Shown: positions 9,077 through 18,312 of the stretch, one piece after another | How the letters are laid out: each line of letters opens with the position of its first letter | How positions within the stretch are numbered: position 1 is the stretch's first letter | Origin: Phreatobacter sp. | Lineage (GTDB): Bacteria; Pseudomonadota; Alphaproteobacteria; Rhizobiales; Phreatobacteraceae | Direction: 5' to 3' | DNA length: 64,000 nucleotides | Assembly: GCF_027532945.1 (NCBI RefSeq) | Contig: NZ_JAPZTZ010000004.1 | Span: 283,036 to 347,035, forward strand | The notes under the pieces: model-generated | Databases searched by the model: none | Seen by the model: the letters and a program-made list of their open reading frames with translations, nothing else | What the model was told of the DNA's origin: nothing | Program-made: the position numbers and the translations under genes

Positions 9077-10408
9077 TCAGCGCACCCGGTTGCCGGAGAC
9101 GCTAAGCTGGGCGAAGCGGCCGACGCCCTCGCGGGCCATGTCACCCGTCACCGGGCGCTTCCATTCCATGCCGACCACCGCGCCGACGCTCGCGCCCTGC
9201 ACGAGGTTGTCGGCGATGAGCGCCTGGCCCGCCCCCGGCACGACCGACACGGCGATGCCGACCGGGGAGCCCTTGATGACATTGGCGGTGACCGAGAGGT
9301 CCCGCATGTACTGGCCCCAGCCGAGCTGGATGCCGGCCGTCGGCGCGCCCTCGATGACATTGGACGAGATGGCCGCATCCGCCTCCGCCGAGATGCCGAC
9401 GCCGGCGACGTCATGCGGATCGGTGCCGGCGGGCCGCCGGTTGACCAGGTTGCGGATGATGTTGCCGTGGATGTTGGCGAGCCGGCCGCCATGGTTGAAA
9501 TTGGTGGCGACGATGCCGAGCGCCGCGCCGTCGATGATGTTGTTGGCCACCACCGCGCCCTCGAAGCCGAATTCGATATAGACCGCGACCTCGCCGAGGG
9601 AGGCGCAGCTGTTGCCGGTCACCGCGACATTGGCAGCGCCATTGGCGCGCACGGCCGAGAAGGCGGCGCCGCGGATGCGGTTGCCGGTGATGGTGACATT
9701 GCCGGCGCGGAACACGTTGATGGCATTGCCGTTCTGGCCCGAACCGCCGTCGCGGGCGCCGATCTCCTCGATGCGGTTGCCCTCGACGATCGTGCCGTCA
9801 TCGCCGGCAATGGTGCGCCAGACGAGGATGCCGTTATTGGCGGCGGAGCGGATGGTGTTCTGGGTGAGTGTCAGGCCGCGGCTGTCGAGGGCGACGATGG
9901 CCGCCTTGGCGACGCCGGAGACGGTGTTGCCGCGCACCAGGCCCTCGATGCCCTCCAGCACGATGCCATGGTGGCTGGAGCCGGCGATCTCGCAATCCTC
10001 GAGGCGCACGCCGCGACCGTGCTCCAGCACGATCAGGCCGCGCTTGTCGGGCAGCGGCCGGCCATTGCCCTCGATGACGAGGCCGGACAGCGTCACCATG
10101 TCGGCGCGCGGGGCGACGAGGCAGCCCGTCCCGCCCTGGAACACCAGGCGCGTCGCGCCCCGGACGCCCATGATCTGGGTGTTGGCGGGAAGGCGAACCT
10201 CGCCGACCTTGTAGGCGCCGGGCGCGAGGCGCAGCGGCATCCGCGAGCCCGCTGCGGTCTCGACGGCGCGCTGCAGGGCGCGGGTCTGGTCCTCCGGGGC
10301 ACCGGGCTTCAGGCCGAACGCCGATCCGTCGAGCACGGAAGCGCGGGCGGAAGCGGGCAGGGCGAGGGTGGCGGCGGCGGCGAGCAGCAGGGAACGGCGG
10401 GCGAGCAT
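9077..10408 (-). CDS. TIGR03808-like Tat-translocated repetitive (right-handed beta-helix) protein
   Basis: ARRSLLLAAAATLALPASARA Tat-like signal; repeated 'GNxI..' beta-helix coils (VTGNSCASLG, VVANNIIDGAALGIVATNF, ISSNVIEGAPTAGIQLGWGQYMRDLSVTANVI). Confidence 0.85.
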   Translation of the reverse strand: MLARRSLLLAAAATLALPASARASVLDGSAFGLKPGAPEDQTRALQRAVETAAGSRMPLRLAPGAYKVGEVRLPANTQIMGVRGATRLVFQGGTGCLVAPRADMVTLSGLVIEGNGRPLPDKRGLIVLEHGRGVRLEDCEIAGSSHHGIVLEGIEGLVRGNTVSGVAKAAIVALDSRGLTLTQNTIRSAANNGILVWRTIAGDDGTIVEGNRIEEIGARDGGSGQNGNAINVFRAGNVTITGNRIRGAAFSAVRANGAANVAVTGNSCASLGEVAVYIEFGFEGAVVANNIIDGAALGIVATNFNHGGRLANIHGNIIRNLVNRRPAGTDPHDVAGVGISAEADAAISSNVIEGAPTAGIQLGWGQYMRDLSVTANVIKGSPVGIAVSVVPGAGQALIADNLVQGASVGAVVGMEWKRPVTGDMAREGVGRFAQLSVSGNRVR

Positions 10409-10544
10409 GGAAGCCTCCGGGTTTGCTTAAGCCCACCGCAAGCCCCATGCCGTCGCAGGTTGTGCCGGAATGGGATGCAGCGATGGCGGTTGTCCTGCCA
10501 GCGGGTCGGCCCGATGGTGCAGCCCTCGGATCAGGACCTTCCGC

Positions 10545-11297
10545 ATGCGCCTCGCCGTCATCGCCGATATCCACGGCAACCTCCTCGCCCTCGAGGCCGT
10601 GCTTGCCGACATCGCCGCCCGCGGCGTGGACATGACGGTCAATCTCGGCGACTGCGTCTCCGGCCCGCTCTGGCCGGCCGAGACGGCCGCGCGGCTGATG
10701 GCGCTGGACCTGCCGACGGTGCGTGGCAATCACGACCGCTGGGTCGTCGAGGCCGAGGGCGAGGCGCTGTACTTCTCCGACAAGCTTGCCCGCGCGGCGC
10801 TGGATGAGGGGCAGCGCGCCTGGCTCGCCGCCCTGCCGATGCAGCGCGACCTCGACTGCGGCGGCGTCGCTGTCCGGCTGTTCCACGCGACGCCCGCTGA
10901 CGACAACACCTACCTGATGGAGGACAAGCAGGGCGGCCGCCTCGTCCAGTCGGACCCGGCCGTGATCGGCGGCCGCCTCGGCCCGCTGGGGGATGCGCGC
11001 CTCGCCCTGTGCGGCCACAGCCACCTGCCGCGGCTGCTGGTGCTCGACGGCGTGACCGTGGTGAACCCCGGCAGTGTCGGCCAGCCCGCCTATTCCGATC
11101 CGACGCCGCCGGATGCCCATGTCTCCGAGGTGGGTTCGCCCCATGCGCGCTATGCCGTCGTGACGCTCGACGCCGGGATGGTGGCGGCAATCGACTTCGT
11201 CGCCGTCGGCTATGACTGGGAGGCGGCGGCCCTGAAGGCCGAGAGCTACGGCCGGGCCGACTGGGCGAAGGGCCTGCGCACCGGCTTCGCCAAATAG
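10545..11297 (+). CDS. Metallophosphoesterase (YfcE/ApaH-like)
   Basis: MRLAVIADIHGNLLALEAV, NLGDCVSGPLWP, VRGNHD, LCGHSHLPRLL, VVNPGSVGQP. Confidence 0.92.
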   Translation: MRLAVIADIHGNLLALEAVLADIAARGVDMTVNLGDCVSGPLWPAETAARLMALDLPTVRGNHDRWVVEAEGEALYFSDKLARAALDEGQRAWLAALPMQRDLDCGGVAVRLFHATPADDNTYLMEDKQGGRLVQSDPAVIGGRLGPLGDARLALCGHSHLPRLLVLDGVTVVNPGSVGQPAYSDPTPPDAHVSEVGSPHARYAVVTLDAGMVAAIDFVAVGYDWEAAALKAESYGRADWAKGLRTGFAK

Positions 11298-11914
11298 GCG
11301 GAGCGCCCGGTGATCGCCAGCGCCGCGGCCCGCGCCACGGCGGCGAGGTCGGCAGCGGTCATCCTGCGGGCGAAGGCGCCGCGGGCCGGGCGGTCGGCCT
11401 TCAGCGGCAGCGGCACATGGACAAAGAGCGCGCGCTTGGTGTCGTGGCGCGCCACCGCCTCCAGCGCCAGCCAGTAGGAGAAATTGCAGAGATATTCCCC
11501 GGCCGAGGGCGATGGGCGGGCGTCGAGCCCGGCCGCTCGCAGCCGGGCGACCAGCGGTCCGCAGGCAAAGCCGGTCGGCACCCGCCAGGGCGCGTCGGCG
11601 CGGATCTCGGCGCTCGCATGGAAGGCGCCGGAGGCGTCCGGAACACTGCGGGTCGTGACGTTATGGGCATGCCTCTCGATGCGGACATGGCCGGTGCGCC
11701 CTGCAAGGCCGAAGAGCAGCACCGCGTCCGGCTTGTGCCGGGCGATGAGGGCAGGGAGGTCGCGTTCGACCTCCGCATAGACCGTGTTGAAGACGTGGCC
11801 GACGATGCAGACTCCCGGCAGGCGCATGGTGGTGACCGCTGTCACCATGGCGGGAGTCGGGTTGCGCTCCCAGCCGGGGAAGGGGCCGAAGCCGGTGACG
11901 AGGAGCGTGGTCAC
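11246..11914 (-). CDS. Pyroglutamyl-peptidase I family (C15) protein
   Basis: VTTLLVTGFGPFPGWERNPTPAMV; GEYLCNFSYWLALEAV with catalytic Cys region, FVHVPLP. GTG start overlaps upstream stop as GTGA. Confidence 0.85.
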   Translation of the reverse strand: MTTLLVTGFGPFPGWERNPTPAMVTAVTTMRLPGVCIVGHVFNTVYAEVERDLPALIARHKPDAVLLFGLAGRTGHVRIERHAHNVTTRSVPDASGAFHASAEIRADAPWRVPTGFACGPLVARLRAAGLDARPSPSAGEYLCNFSYWLALEAVARHDTKRALFVHVPLPLKADRPARGAFARRMTAADLAAVARAAALAITGRSAYLAKPVRRPFAQSARP

Positions 11915-13089
11915 CTCAACCACTCACCCAGCCGCCGCACCGCCTCCTCCATGTCCGCCGTCGAGCCGGCGAAGGAGAAGCGGATGGCGTGCAGGCCGCC
12001 ATAGGGGTCGAAATCCGGCCCCGGCGTCGCGGCGATGCCGGTCTCGGCCAGCATCCGCCGGGCGAAGTCGAGGCTATCATTGGTGTATTTGGCGACATCC
12101 GCATAGATATAGAAGGCGCCGTCCACCGGCAGGAGACGGTCCAGACCCGCCTTCGGCAGCCCCTCCAGCAGCACGCGGCGATTGGCGGCATAGCCGGCCT
12201 TGATCACCTCGAGTTCGGCAGTCGCGTTGAAGGCGGCCAGGGCCGCGACCTGGGAGAGCTGCGGCGCCGAGATGAACAGGTTCTGCGCCAGGCACTCGAC
12301 CGAGCGGGCAAGGCTTTCCGGCACCACCATCCAGCCGATACGCCAGCCGGTCATGCAGTAGTATTTGGAGAAGGAGTTGATCACGACCACGTCGTCGCTC
12401 GTCTCCAGCGCGGTGTGGCAGGGCATCTCGTAGGAGAGGCCGTGATAGATCTCGTCGGAAATGAAGCGGATGCCGAGGTCCCGCGAGGCCTCGATCAGCG
12501 CCTTCAGCGCCTCCGGGGTCATCATCGTGCCGGTCGGATTGGCGGGGCTGGCGATGAGGATGCCGTCGAGCTTCTTCTTGCCATGCTCGGCGGCGAGCAT
12601 CTCCGGAGTCACCGCCCAGCGCGTCGTCGCGGTGGTCTCGATGAACACAACCTCGCAGCCGAGCGCCTCCAGGATGTTCTTGTAGGCGGGGTAGCCCGGG
12701 CTGGCGATGGCCACCCGCGCGCCGTGCTCGAACAGGGCAAGGAACGACAGGATGAAGGCCGAGGACGAGCCCATCGTGACGGCGATCCGGCCGATCGGCA
12801 CCTCGACGCCATGGGTCTCGGCATAGTGGCGGGCGATGCGCTGGCGCAGGTCGGGGATGCCGAGGGCCAGCGTGTAGCCGATCTGGCCCTGCATCAGCGC
12901 TTTGGCCGCGGCCTCGCGGATGGACAGCGGCGTTGGCGCTGCCGGCTGGCCCACCTCCATGTGGATGACGCTTTTGCCCTCGGCTTCAGCCTTCGCCGCC
13001 GCCGTCATGACGTCCATGACGAGGAAGGGCGCCACGGAGCCGCGCCGGGTCGGCGTCAGCAGTGAGAGGGCGGTATCGATGCGCGACAT
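11911..13089 (-). CDS. Class I/II PLP-dependent aminotransferase
   Basis: MEVGQPAAPTPLSIREAAAKAL, ASPANPTGTMM, INSFSKYYCMTGWRIGWMVVPE (PLP lysine context). Confidence 0.93.
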   Translation of the reverse strand: MSRIDTALSLLTPTRRGSVAPFLVMDVMTAAAKAEAEGKSVIHMEVGQPAAPTPLSIREAAAKALMQGQIGYTLALGIPDLRQRIARHYAETHGVEVPIGRIAVTMGSSSAFILSFLALFEHGARVAIASPGYPAYKNILEALGCEVVFIETTATTRWAVTPEMLAAEHGKKKLDGILIASPANPTGTMMTPEALKALIEASRDLGIRFISDEIYHGLSYEMPCHTALETSDDVVVINSFSKYYCMTGWRIGWMVVPESLARSVECLAQNLFISAPQLSQVAALAAFNATAELEVIKAGYAANRRVLLEGLPKAGLDRLLPVDGAFYIYADVAKYTNDSLDFARRMLAETGIAATPGPDFDPYGGLHAIRFSFAGSTADMEEAVRRLGEWLR

Positions 13090-13256
13090 GGCGATTTCGT
13101 CCTGCGAAGGCGTCGGGCGTCATGGTTTCGCCCGTTTGGGCGCTCAAGAGACCGGCACAGCGCCTATCACAGCCGACGCTGCCGGTCACGGCCTCGCCGG
13201 CTCGTGACCTCCGTGACGTTGACCCTCGCCGACCGGCTCCTTAAGGATTCCGGACC

Positions 13257-14642
13257 ATGACCCTGCGCATGACCCTGCGATCGACCTCCCGGCTGGCCGT
13301 TGCCGCCCTGGCCGGCCTGCTGGCGATGGTGCCGGCGCGGGCGCAGGCGCCGGCCGGTCTGCCGATCATCCGCGACACCGAGATCGAAAACCTGCTGCGC
13401 GACTATGCGCGGCCGCTGTTCCGTGTTGCCAATGTCGGCGGCAGCCAGACCAACGTCATCATCGTCAACAGCCGCGCCTTCAACGCCTTTGTGGCCAATG
13501 GCCGCCGCATCTTCATCAATGCTGGCGCCATCCTCGACAGCCGGACACCCAACGAGCTCATCGGCGTCATGGCGCACGAAACCGGTCACATCGCCGGCGG
13601 TCATCTCGCCCGCCTGCGCGAGGCGGTGGAGCGGGCCCAGGTCATTGCCGCCATCGGTATGCTGGTCGGCGCGGCCGGCGTTGCGGCGGGAGCCGCGACC
13701 GGCGGCGTCCGTTCCGGCGTCGGCGAGGCCGCGCCCGGCGCCATCACCGCCGGTGCGCAGATCGGCATGCGCTCGCTGCTGTCCTACCAGCGCGGCGAGG
13801 AGGCAGCCGCCGACCGCGCCGCCATCACCTATCTCAACGCCACCGGTCAGTCCGCCAAGGGCATGGTCGAGACCTTCCGACGGCTGCACAACGAGAGCAT
13901 GTTCGTTGCCCGGCATATCGATCCCTACGCGGTGAGCCATCCCATGCCGGCCGACCGCATCGCCATCATCGAGCCGCTGGCCAAGGCCAGTCCCCATTAC
14001 AACCGCACCGATCCGCCGGCGCTGGAGGCCCGCCACCAGCTGGCGCGGGCGAAGCTCGCCGGATTCCTCGACCGCTCCGACGCGATCGTCCGCCGCTATC
14101 CGCCATCCGATACGTCGCTGCCGGCGCGCTATGCCCGCACCATCCAGATGTTCCGCTTCGGCGACCGAAACCGCGCTGCCGCCATGGCCGACGATCTCAT
14201 CCGGTCCCAGCCGAACAATCCCTACTTTCACGAGATCAAGGGCCAGATCTTGCTGGAGACCGGCCAGCCCGCCGCCGCGCTGCCGGCCCTGCGGCGCGCC
14301 GTGGCCCTGGCGCCGAATTCCGGCCTGATCCGCATCATGCTCGGCCATGCCCTCGTCGCCTCTGGCAACAATGCCGTGCTGGACGAGGCCATCCGCGAAC
14401 TGCGGCTGGCGCTACAGGCCGAGCCGGAGGCCAGCGACGGCTACCAGCAGCTCGCGATCGCCTATGGCCGCAAGAACGACCGCGGCCAGGCTGATCTCGC
14501 CGCCGCCCAGGCCGCGTATCATTCCGGCGACGTCCAGACGGCCCGTGGCCTTGCCCGCCGCGCCCAGGGCTCGCTGCCCACGGGATCGCCTGGCTGGCTG
14601 ATCGCCGAGGACATCTTCAATCAGCGCCAGCGGCGCAACTAA
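13257..14642 (+). CDS. M48 family metalloprotease with TPR region (BepA/YfgC-like)
   Basis: Signal peptide; LIGVMAHETGHIAGGH (HEXXH); EEAAADRAAITYL; C-terminal TPR-like repeats. Confidence 0.92.
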   Translation: MTLRMTLRSTSRLAVAALAGLLAMVPARAQAPAGLPIIRDTEIENLLRDYARPLFRVANVGGSQTNVIIVNSRAFNAFVANGRRIFINAGAILDSRTPNELIGVMAHETGHIAGGHLARLREAVERAQVIAAIGMLVGAAGVAAGAATGGVRSGVGEAAPGAITAGAQIGMRSLLSYQRGEEAAADRAAITYLNATGQSAKGMVETFRRLHNESMFVARHIDPYAVSHPMPADRIAIIEPLAKASPHYNRTDPPALEARHQLARAKLAGFLDRSDAIVRRYPPSDTSLPARYARTIQMFRFGDRNRAAAMADDLIRSQPNNPYFHEIKGQILLETGQPAAALPALRRAVALAPNSGLIRIMLGHALVASGNNAVLDEAIRELRLALQAEPEASDGYQQLAIAYGRKNDRGQADLAAAQAAYHSGDVQTARGLARRAQGSLPTGSPGWLIAEDIFNQRQRRN

Positions 14643-14646
14643 GGAC

Positions 14647-15426
14647 ATGCTCATGTTCAAGCGCCTGATCGGCCCGGCCCTTGCGGCCCTGTTCGCCCTT
14701 TCCGCGCCTGTGGTGGCGCAGGCGCCCGAGGCGAGCCCCGCCGAGCGCCAGCGGATCGAGGCGATCGTGCGCGAGTATCTGCTCCGCAATCCGGAAATCC
14801 TGCAGGAGGCGCTGGTGGAGCTGGAGAAGCGCCAGGCCCAGGCCGAGGACCGCGCCCGCGCCGCCGCCTTCGCCGCCAACCGCGACGCGCTCTACCGCTC
14901 GCCGAACCAGATCGTCCTCGGCAATCCGCAGGGCGACGTCACGCTGGTCGAGTTCTTCGATTACAACTGCGGCTTCTGCAAGCGCGCGCTGCCCGAGATG
15001 ATGGAGCTGCTGCGCTCCGACTCGCGCCTGCGCGTCGTGCTGAAGGACTTCCCCGTCCTCGGCCCTGGCTCCATCGAGGCCGCCAATGTCGCCGTGGCAC
15101 TGAAGATGCAGCTTGCCGCGCCGAAATACCTCGAATTCCACCAGAAGCTGCTCGGCAGCCGCGGCCAGGCCAATGGCGCCCGCGCCCTCGAGGTCGCGCG
15201 TGAAATCGGTGCCGACATGACGCGCCTGCAGCGCGATATGCAGTCGCCGCAGGTGCAGGCCACGCTCGCCGAGAACATGCGCCTTGCCGAGATGCTGCGC
15301 ATCAACGGCACGCCGACCTATGTGGTGGGCGAGGAGGTCGTGGTCGGGGCGGTGGGCCTCGAAAAGCTGCGCGAGAACCTCGCCCGCGCCCGCGTCGCCT
15401 GCGCCGCCCAGCCGAACATGTGCTGA
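14647..15426 (+). CDS. DsbA-family (Com1-like) thiol:disulfide oxidoreductase
   Basis: TLVEFFDYNCGFCKRALPEMMELL (CxxC), INGTPTYVVGEEVVVGAVG. Confidence 0.92.
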   Translation: MLMFKRLIGPALAALFALSAPVVAQAPEASPAERQRIEAIVREYLLRNPEILQEALVELEKRQAQAEDRARAAAFAANRDALYRSPNQIVLGNPQGDVTLVEFFDYNCGFCKRALPEMMELLRSDSRLRVVLKDFPVLGPGSIEAANVAVALKMQLAAPKYLEFHQKLLGSRGQANGARALEVAREIGADMTRLQRDMQSPQVQATLAENMRLAEMLRINGTPTYVVGEEVVVGAVGLEKLRENLARARVACAAQPNMC

Positions 15427-15487
15427 GGCTGATCGGGCGGGAGCGCTGCCGCTCCGCTGGTCCGGCCGCGCCTGGACCTCTCGCGTC

Positions 15488-15571
15488 ATGCCCGGCCTTG
15501 TGCCGGGCATCCACGACTTGAACTCCGTATTCTCGCGGTGAGGCGTGCATGCCCGGGTTAAGCCCGGGCAT
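15488..15571. repeat. Pair of palindromic intergenic elements (ATGCCCGGC..GCCGGGCAT and ATGCCCGGG..CCCGGGCAT)
   Basis: Two perfect hairpins at 15488-15510 and 15549-15571 separated by about 40 bp, intergenic. Confidence 0.8.
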
Positions 15572-15611
15572 AACGAAAGGACGGCTGTCCGTCCCGGCCG
15601 TCCTTCCGGCT

Positions 15612-16019
15612 TCACCGCGTCTCGTAGCGATAGGCCTTCGAGACGATCCGCCAGCCATCGGTCAGCTTCAGCAGGACGAGATAGTCGGTGAAGAAGCGCG
15701 GCGGCAGGGCGCAATGCACCTTCACGAAGGCGGTGCTCTCGTCCGACCGGTCCACCGTGACGATGAAGTCGTGGCGTGCATGGCCCTGCGACTTGGCGGA
15801 GGGACGCTTGGCGACACGGTCGAGCCAGTCCCGGTAGCCGATCATCTGGAACTCGCCGTTCTCCTGCCAGCGCAGGTCGGCTGTGGGGTGGAAGGCGGCG
15901 CCGAGCTTGGCGACATCGCCCTCGTGCAGGCCGTCGAAATAGAGCTGCACAACGGCCTCGACACTGGAGCGGTCATAGGCGGGCGTGGTGCTGGTCGGGA
16001 TCGGGCTGGCGACTGTCAT
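15612..16019 (-). CDS. SnoaL/NTF2-like nuclear transport factor 2 family protein
   Basis: VEAVVQLYFDGLHEGDVAKLGAAFHPTADLRW...FTDYLVLLKLTDGWRIVSKAYRYE; internal ATG at 16019 preferred over the long upstream extension. Confidence 0.85.
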   Translation of the reverse strand: MTVASPIPTSTTPAYDRSSVEAVVQLYFDGLHEGDVAKLGAAFHPTADLRWQENGEFQMIGYRDWLDRVAKRPSAKSQGHARHDFIVTVDRSDESTAFVKVHCALPPRFFTDYLVLLKLTDGWRIVSKAYRYETR

Positions 16020-16163
16020 GGTCCTGTTTCCTCCGCGGTCTAGGCCCCGAGCGAAGCACATCGCCACGGGCGGCGGAACGTCGCTTGCCGCAGGTTCGAC
16101 CCTTGGCCATAGTGCGCCGCAACGAGCGGGGCCGTTCGCCATCCGCCGCATCGGGAGACGATC

Positions 16164-16550
16164 ATGATCCAGGACCTCATCACCCGCGTCGCCGGCGCTG
16201 CTGGCCTCGACGAGGGCCTCGCTGCCAAGGCGGTCGGCATGATCCTCGGCTTCCTGCAGAAGGAAGGCCCGCAGGAGCAGGTCCAGCAGATGCTCGCCGC
16301 GCTCCCCGGCGCCACCGACCTCATCGCCCAGAGCGAGGGCGGCGGCGGCGGCGGCCTGATGGGCATGATGGGCGGCCTGATGGGCGGCGGCATCATGGGC
16401 CTCGGCGCCAACCTGATGGGCGCCGGCCTCGACATGGGCCAGATCTCCACCGTCGGCAAGGAACTGATGGCCTTCGGTCGCGAGAATGCCGGCGAGGACG
16501 TCATGGGCCAGATCGTCGCCAACACGCCGGGCCTGTCGCAGTTCGTCTGA
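16164..16550 (+). CDS. Hypothetical Gly/Met-rich protein (DUF2780/DUF2267-like)
   Basis: MIQDLITRVAGAAGLDEGLAAKAVGMILGFLQKEGPQEQVQQMLAALPG then GGGGGGLMGMMGGLMGGGIMGLG. Confidence 0.65.
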   Translation: MIQDLITRVAGAAGLDEGLAAKAVGMILGFLQKEGPQEQVQQMLAALPGATDLIAQSEGGGGGGLMGMMGGLMGGGIMGLGANLMGAGLDMGQISTVGKELMAFGRENAGEDVMGQIVANTPGLSQFV

Positions 16551-16586
16551 GACCTCGCTTCCCCGGTTGTTGACAGCCGGGCGGGG

Positions 16587-17453
16587 ATGGCGTCCAAGCC
16601 TGCCGCCATGACCGCAATCCCTGCTTCCGCCCTGGCTGCCGCCGGGCCGCTCGCCCGCTTCCTGCGGGCCGACCGGCCGGCGGTGATGGGCATCCTCAAT
16701 GTCACCCCCGATTCCTTCTCCGACGGCGGCCGGTTCTTCGACCCGGCCGTCGCTATCCGCCACGCCGAGCAGATGGCCGCCGACGGCGCCGACATTCTCG
16801 ACATCGGCGCGGAATCGACCCGGCCCTATCCCGGACAGAAGCCGGTGGACCGCGACGCGGAGATCGCACGGCTTGCGCCTGTCCTGCCGGCGGTGGTGAA
16901 GCTCGGCCTGCCGGTCTCCATCGACACGATCAAGGCCGATGTCGCCCGCTGGGCCCTCGACCAGGGCGCGGTCATCGTGAACGATGTCTGGGGCCTGCAG
17001 CGCGATCCGGCCATGGCGCCGCTGGTGGCTGAGCGCGGCGTGCCTGTCATCGTCATGCACAACCGCGACGAGGCCGACCCCGCCATCGACATCGTCTCCG
17101 ACATGGTCGCCTTCCTCGCCCGCTCCGTCGCCATCGCCGAAGGTGCGGGCATTGCCCGCAACCGCATCGCCGTCGATCCCGGCATCGGCTTCGGCAAGAC
17201 GCCGGACCAGAGCATCGCCGCCTTGGCCAAGGTGCGCGCGCTGCACCAGCTCGGCCTGCCGATCCTCGTCGGCGCGTCCCGCAAGCGCTTCATCGACCGG
17301 ATCGACCCATCGCCGGTCACTGCACGGATCGGCGGCTCGCTTGCCGCCCATCTCCATGCGGCGGAGGCTGGCGCCGCCATCATCCGCGCCCATGACGTGC
17401 GCGAAACCGTGCAGGCGCTGAAGGTGCGCGCCGCCCTTGGAGCTGCCGCATGA
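16587..17453 (+). CDS. folP: Dihydropteroate synthase
   Basis: VMGILNVTPDSFSDGGRF; GADILDIGAESTRPYPG; VDPGIGFGKT; GASRKRFI. Start may be 16608. Confidence 0.95.
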   Translation: MASKPAAMTAIPASALAAAGPLARFLRADRPAVMGILNVTPDSFSDGGRFFDPAVAIRHAEQMAADGADILDIGAESTRPYPGQKPVDRDAEIARLAPVLPAVVKLGLPVSIDTIKADVARWALDQGAVIVNDVWGLQRDPAMAPLVAERGVPVIVMHNRDEADPAIDIVSDMVAFLARSVAIAEGAGIARNRIAVDPGIGFGKTPDQSIAALAKVRALHQLGLPILVGASRKRFIDRIDPSPVTARIGGSLAAHLHAAEAGAAIIRAHDVRETVQALKVRAALGAAA

Positions 17454-17818
17454 GCGACCGCATTTTCCTCAAGGGCCTGCTGGTCCATGCCCATCACGGT
17501 CTGCTCTCGCATGAGAGCGAGGTTGGCCAGCGCTTCGTCATCGACCTCGACATGGAGATCGACCTCGCCCGCGCCGCGGCGAGCGACCATCTCGCCAACA
17601 CCGTCTCCTATGCCGATGTGGCGGAGGTGACGTTGAGCACGTTCAAGGCGCGGAACTTCAAGCTGCTGGAGGCCGCAGCCGGCGCCGTGGCCGAGGCTGT
17701 CCTGTCGGCCTTTCCCGCCATCGCGGCGATCACCGTCACCGTCCACAAGCCGCACGCGCCCATCGCCGCCATTTTCGACGATGTCGGCGTCATCATGACC
17801 CGGCGGCGCGCCGCCTGA
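17450..17818 (+). CDS. folB: Dihydroneopterin aldolase
   Basis: IFLKGLLVHAHHGLLSHESEVGQRFVIDLDME; ATGA overlap with folP. Confidence 0.93.
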   Translation: MSDRIFLKGLLVHAHHGLLSHESEVGQRFVIDLDMEIDLARAAASDHLANTVSYADVAEVTLSTFKARNFKLLEAAAGAVAEAVLSAFPAIAAITVTVHKPHAPIAAIFDDVGVIMTRRRAA

Positions 17819-18312
17819 TGGCCCTGGCGCTCCTCGGCCTCGGCGGCAATGTCGGCGACGTGCGCGCGACGCTCGACCGCGCCGTTGCCGATCTGTGCGA
17901 CGGCACGGCGGTAACACTCCTCGCCCGCTCCTCCGACTATGAGACGCCGCCCTGGGGCGTCACCGACCAGCCGGCCTTCGTGAACCTGTGCCTCAAGGTG
18001 GAGACCACGCTGACGCCGCGGGATCTGCTCGCCCGCGCCCTGGCCGTCGAGGCCTCGCTCGGGCGCGACCGCGCCACGGGCCGCCGTTGGGGGCCTCGCC
18101 CCGTCGACATCGACATCCTCGCCTATGGCGACCTCGTTCTCCACGACGCCGACCTGACTGTGCCGCATCCGCGCATGGCCGAGCGGGCTTTCGTGCTGGT
18201 CCCGCTCATGGAGATCGCGCCGGACTGGCGGATCGGCGATGCGACGGTGCGGGAGCTTGCGGCGCGGATTGACGCCACCGGCGTCACCCGCCTGCCGCCG
18301 CGGCCGATTTAA
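17818..18312 (+). CDS. folK: 2-amino-4-hydroxy-6-hydroxymethyldihydropteridine diphosphokinase
   Basis: LLGLGGNVGDVRATLDRAV...SDYETPPWGVTDQPAFVNLCLKVET...GRDRATGRRWGPRPVDIDILAYGD; TGATG junction with folB. Confidence 0.94.
   Translation: MALALLGLGGNVGDVRATLDRAVADLCDGTAVTLLARSSDYETPPWGVTDQPAFVNLCLKVETTLTPRDLLARALAVEASLGRDRATGRRWGPRPVDIDILAYGDLVLHDADLTVPHPRMAERAFVLVPLMEIAPDWRIGDATVRELAARIDATGVTRLPPRPI

Noticed and set aside
16587-18312. folP-folB-folK cluster as a possible novel operon
   Set aside because: Standard folate biosynthesis arrangement.
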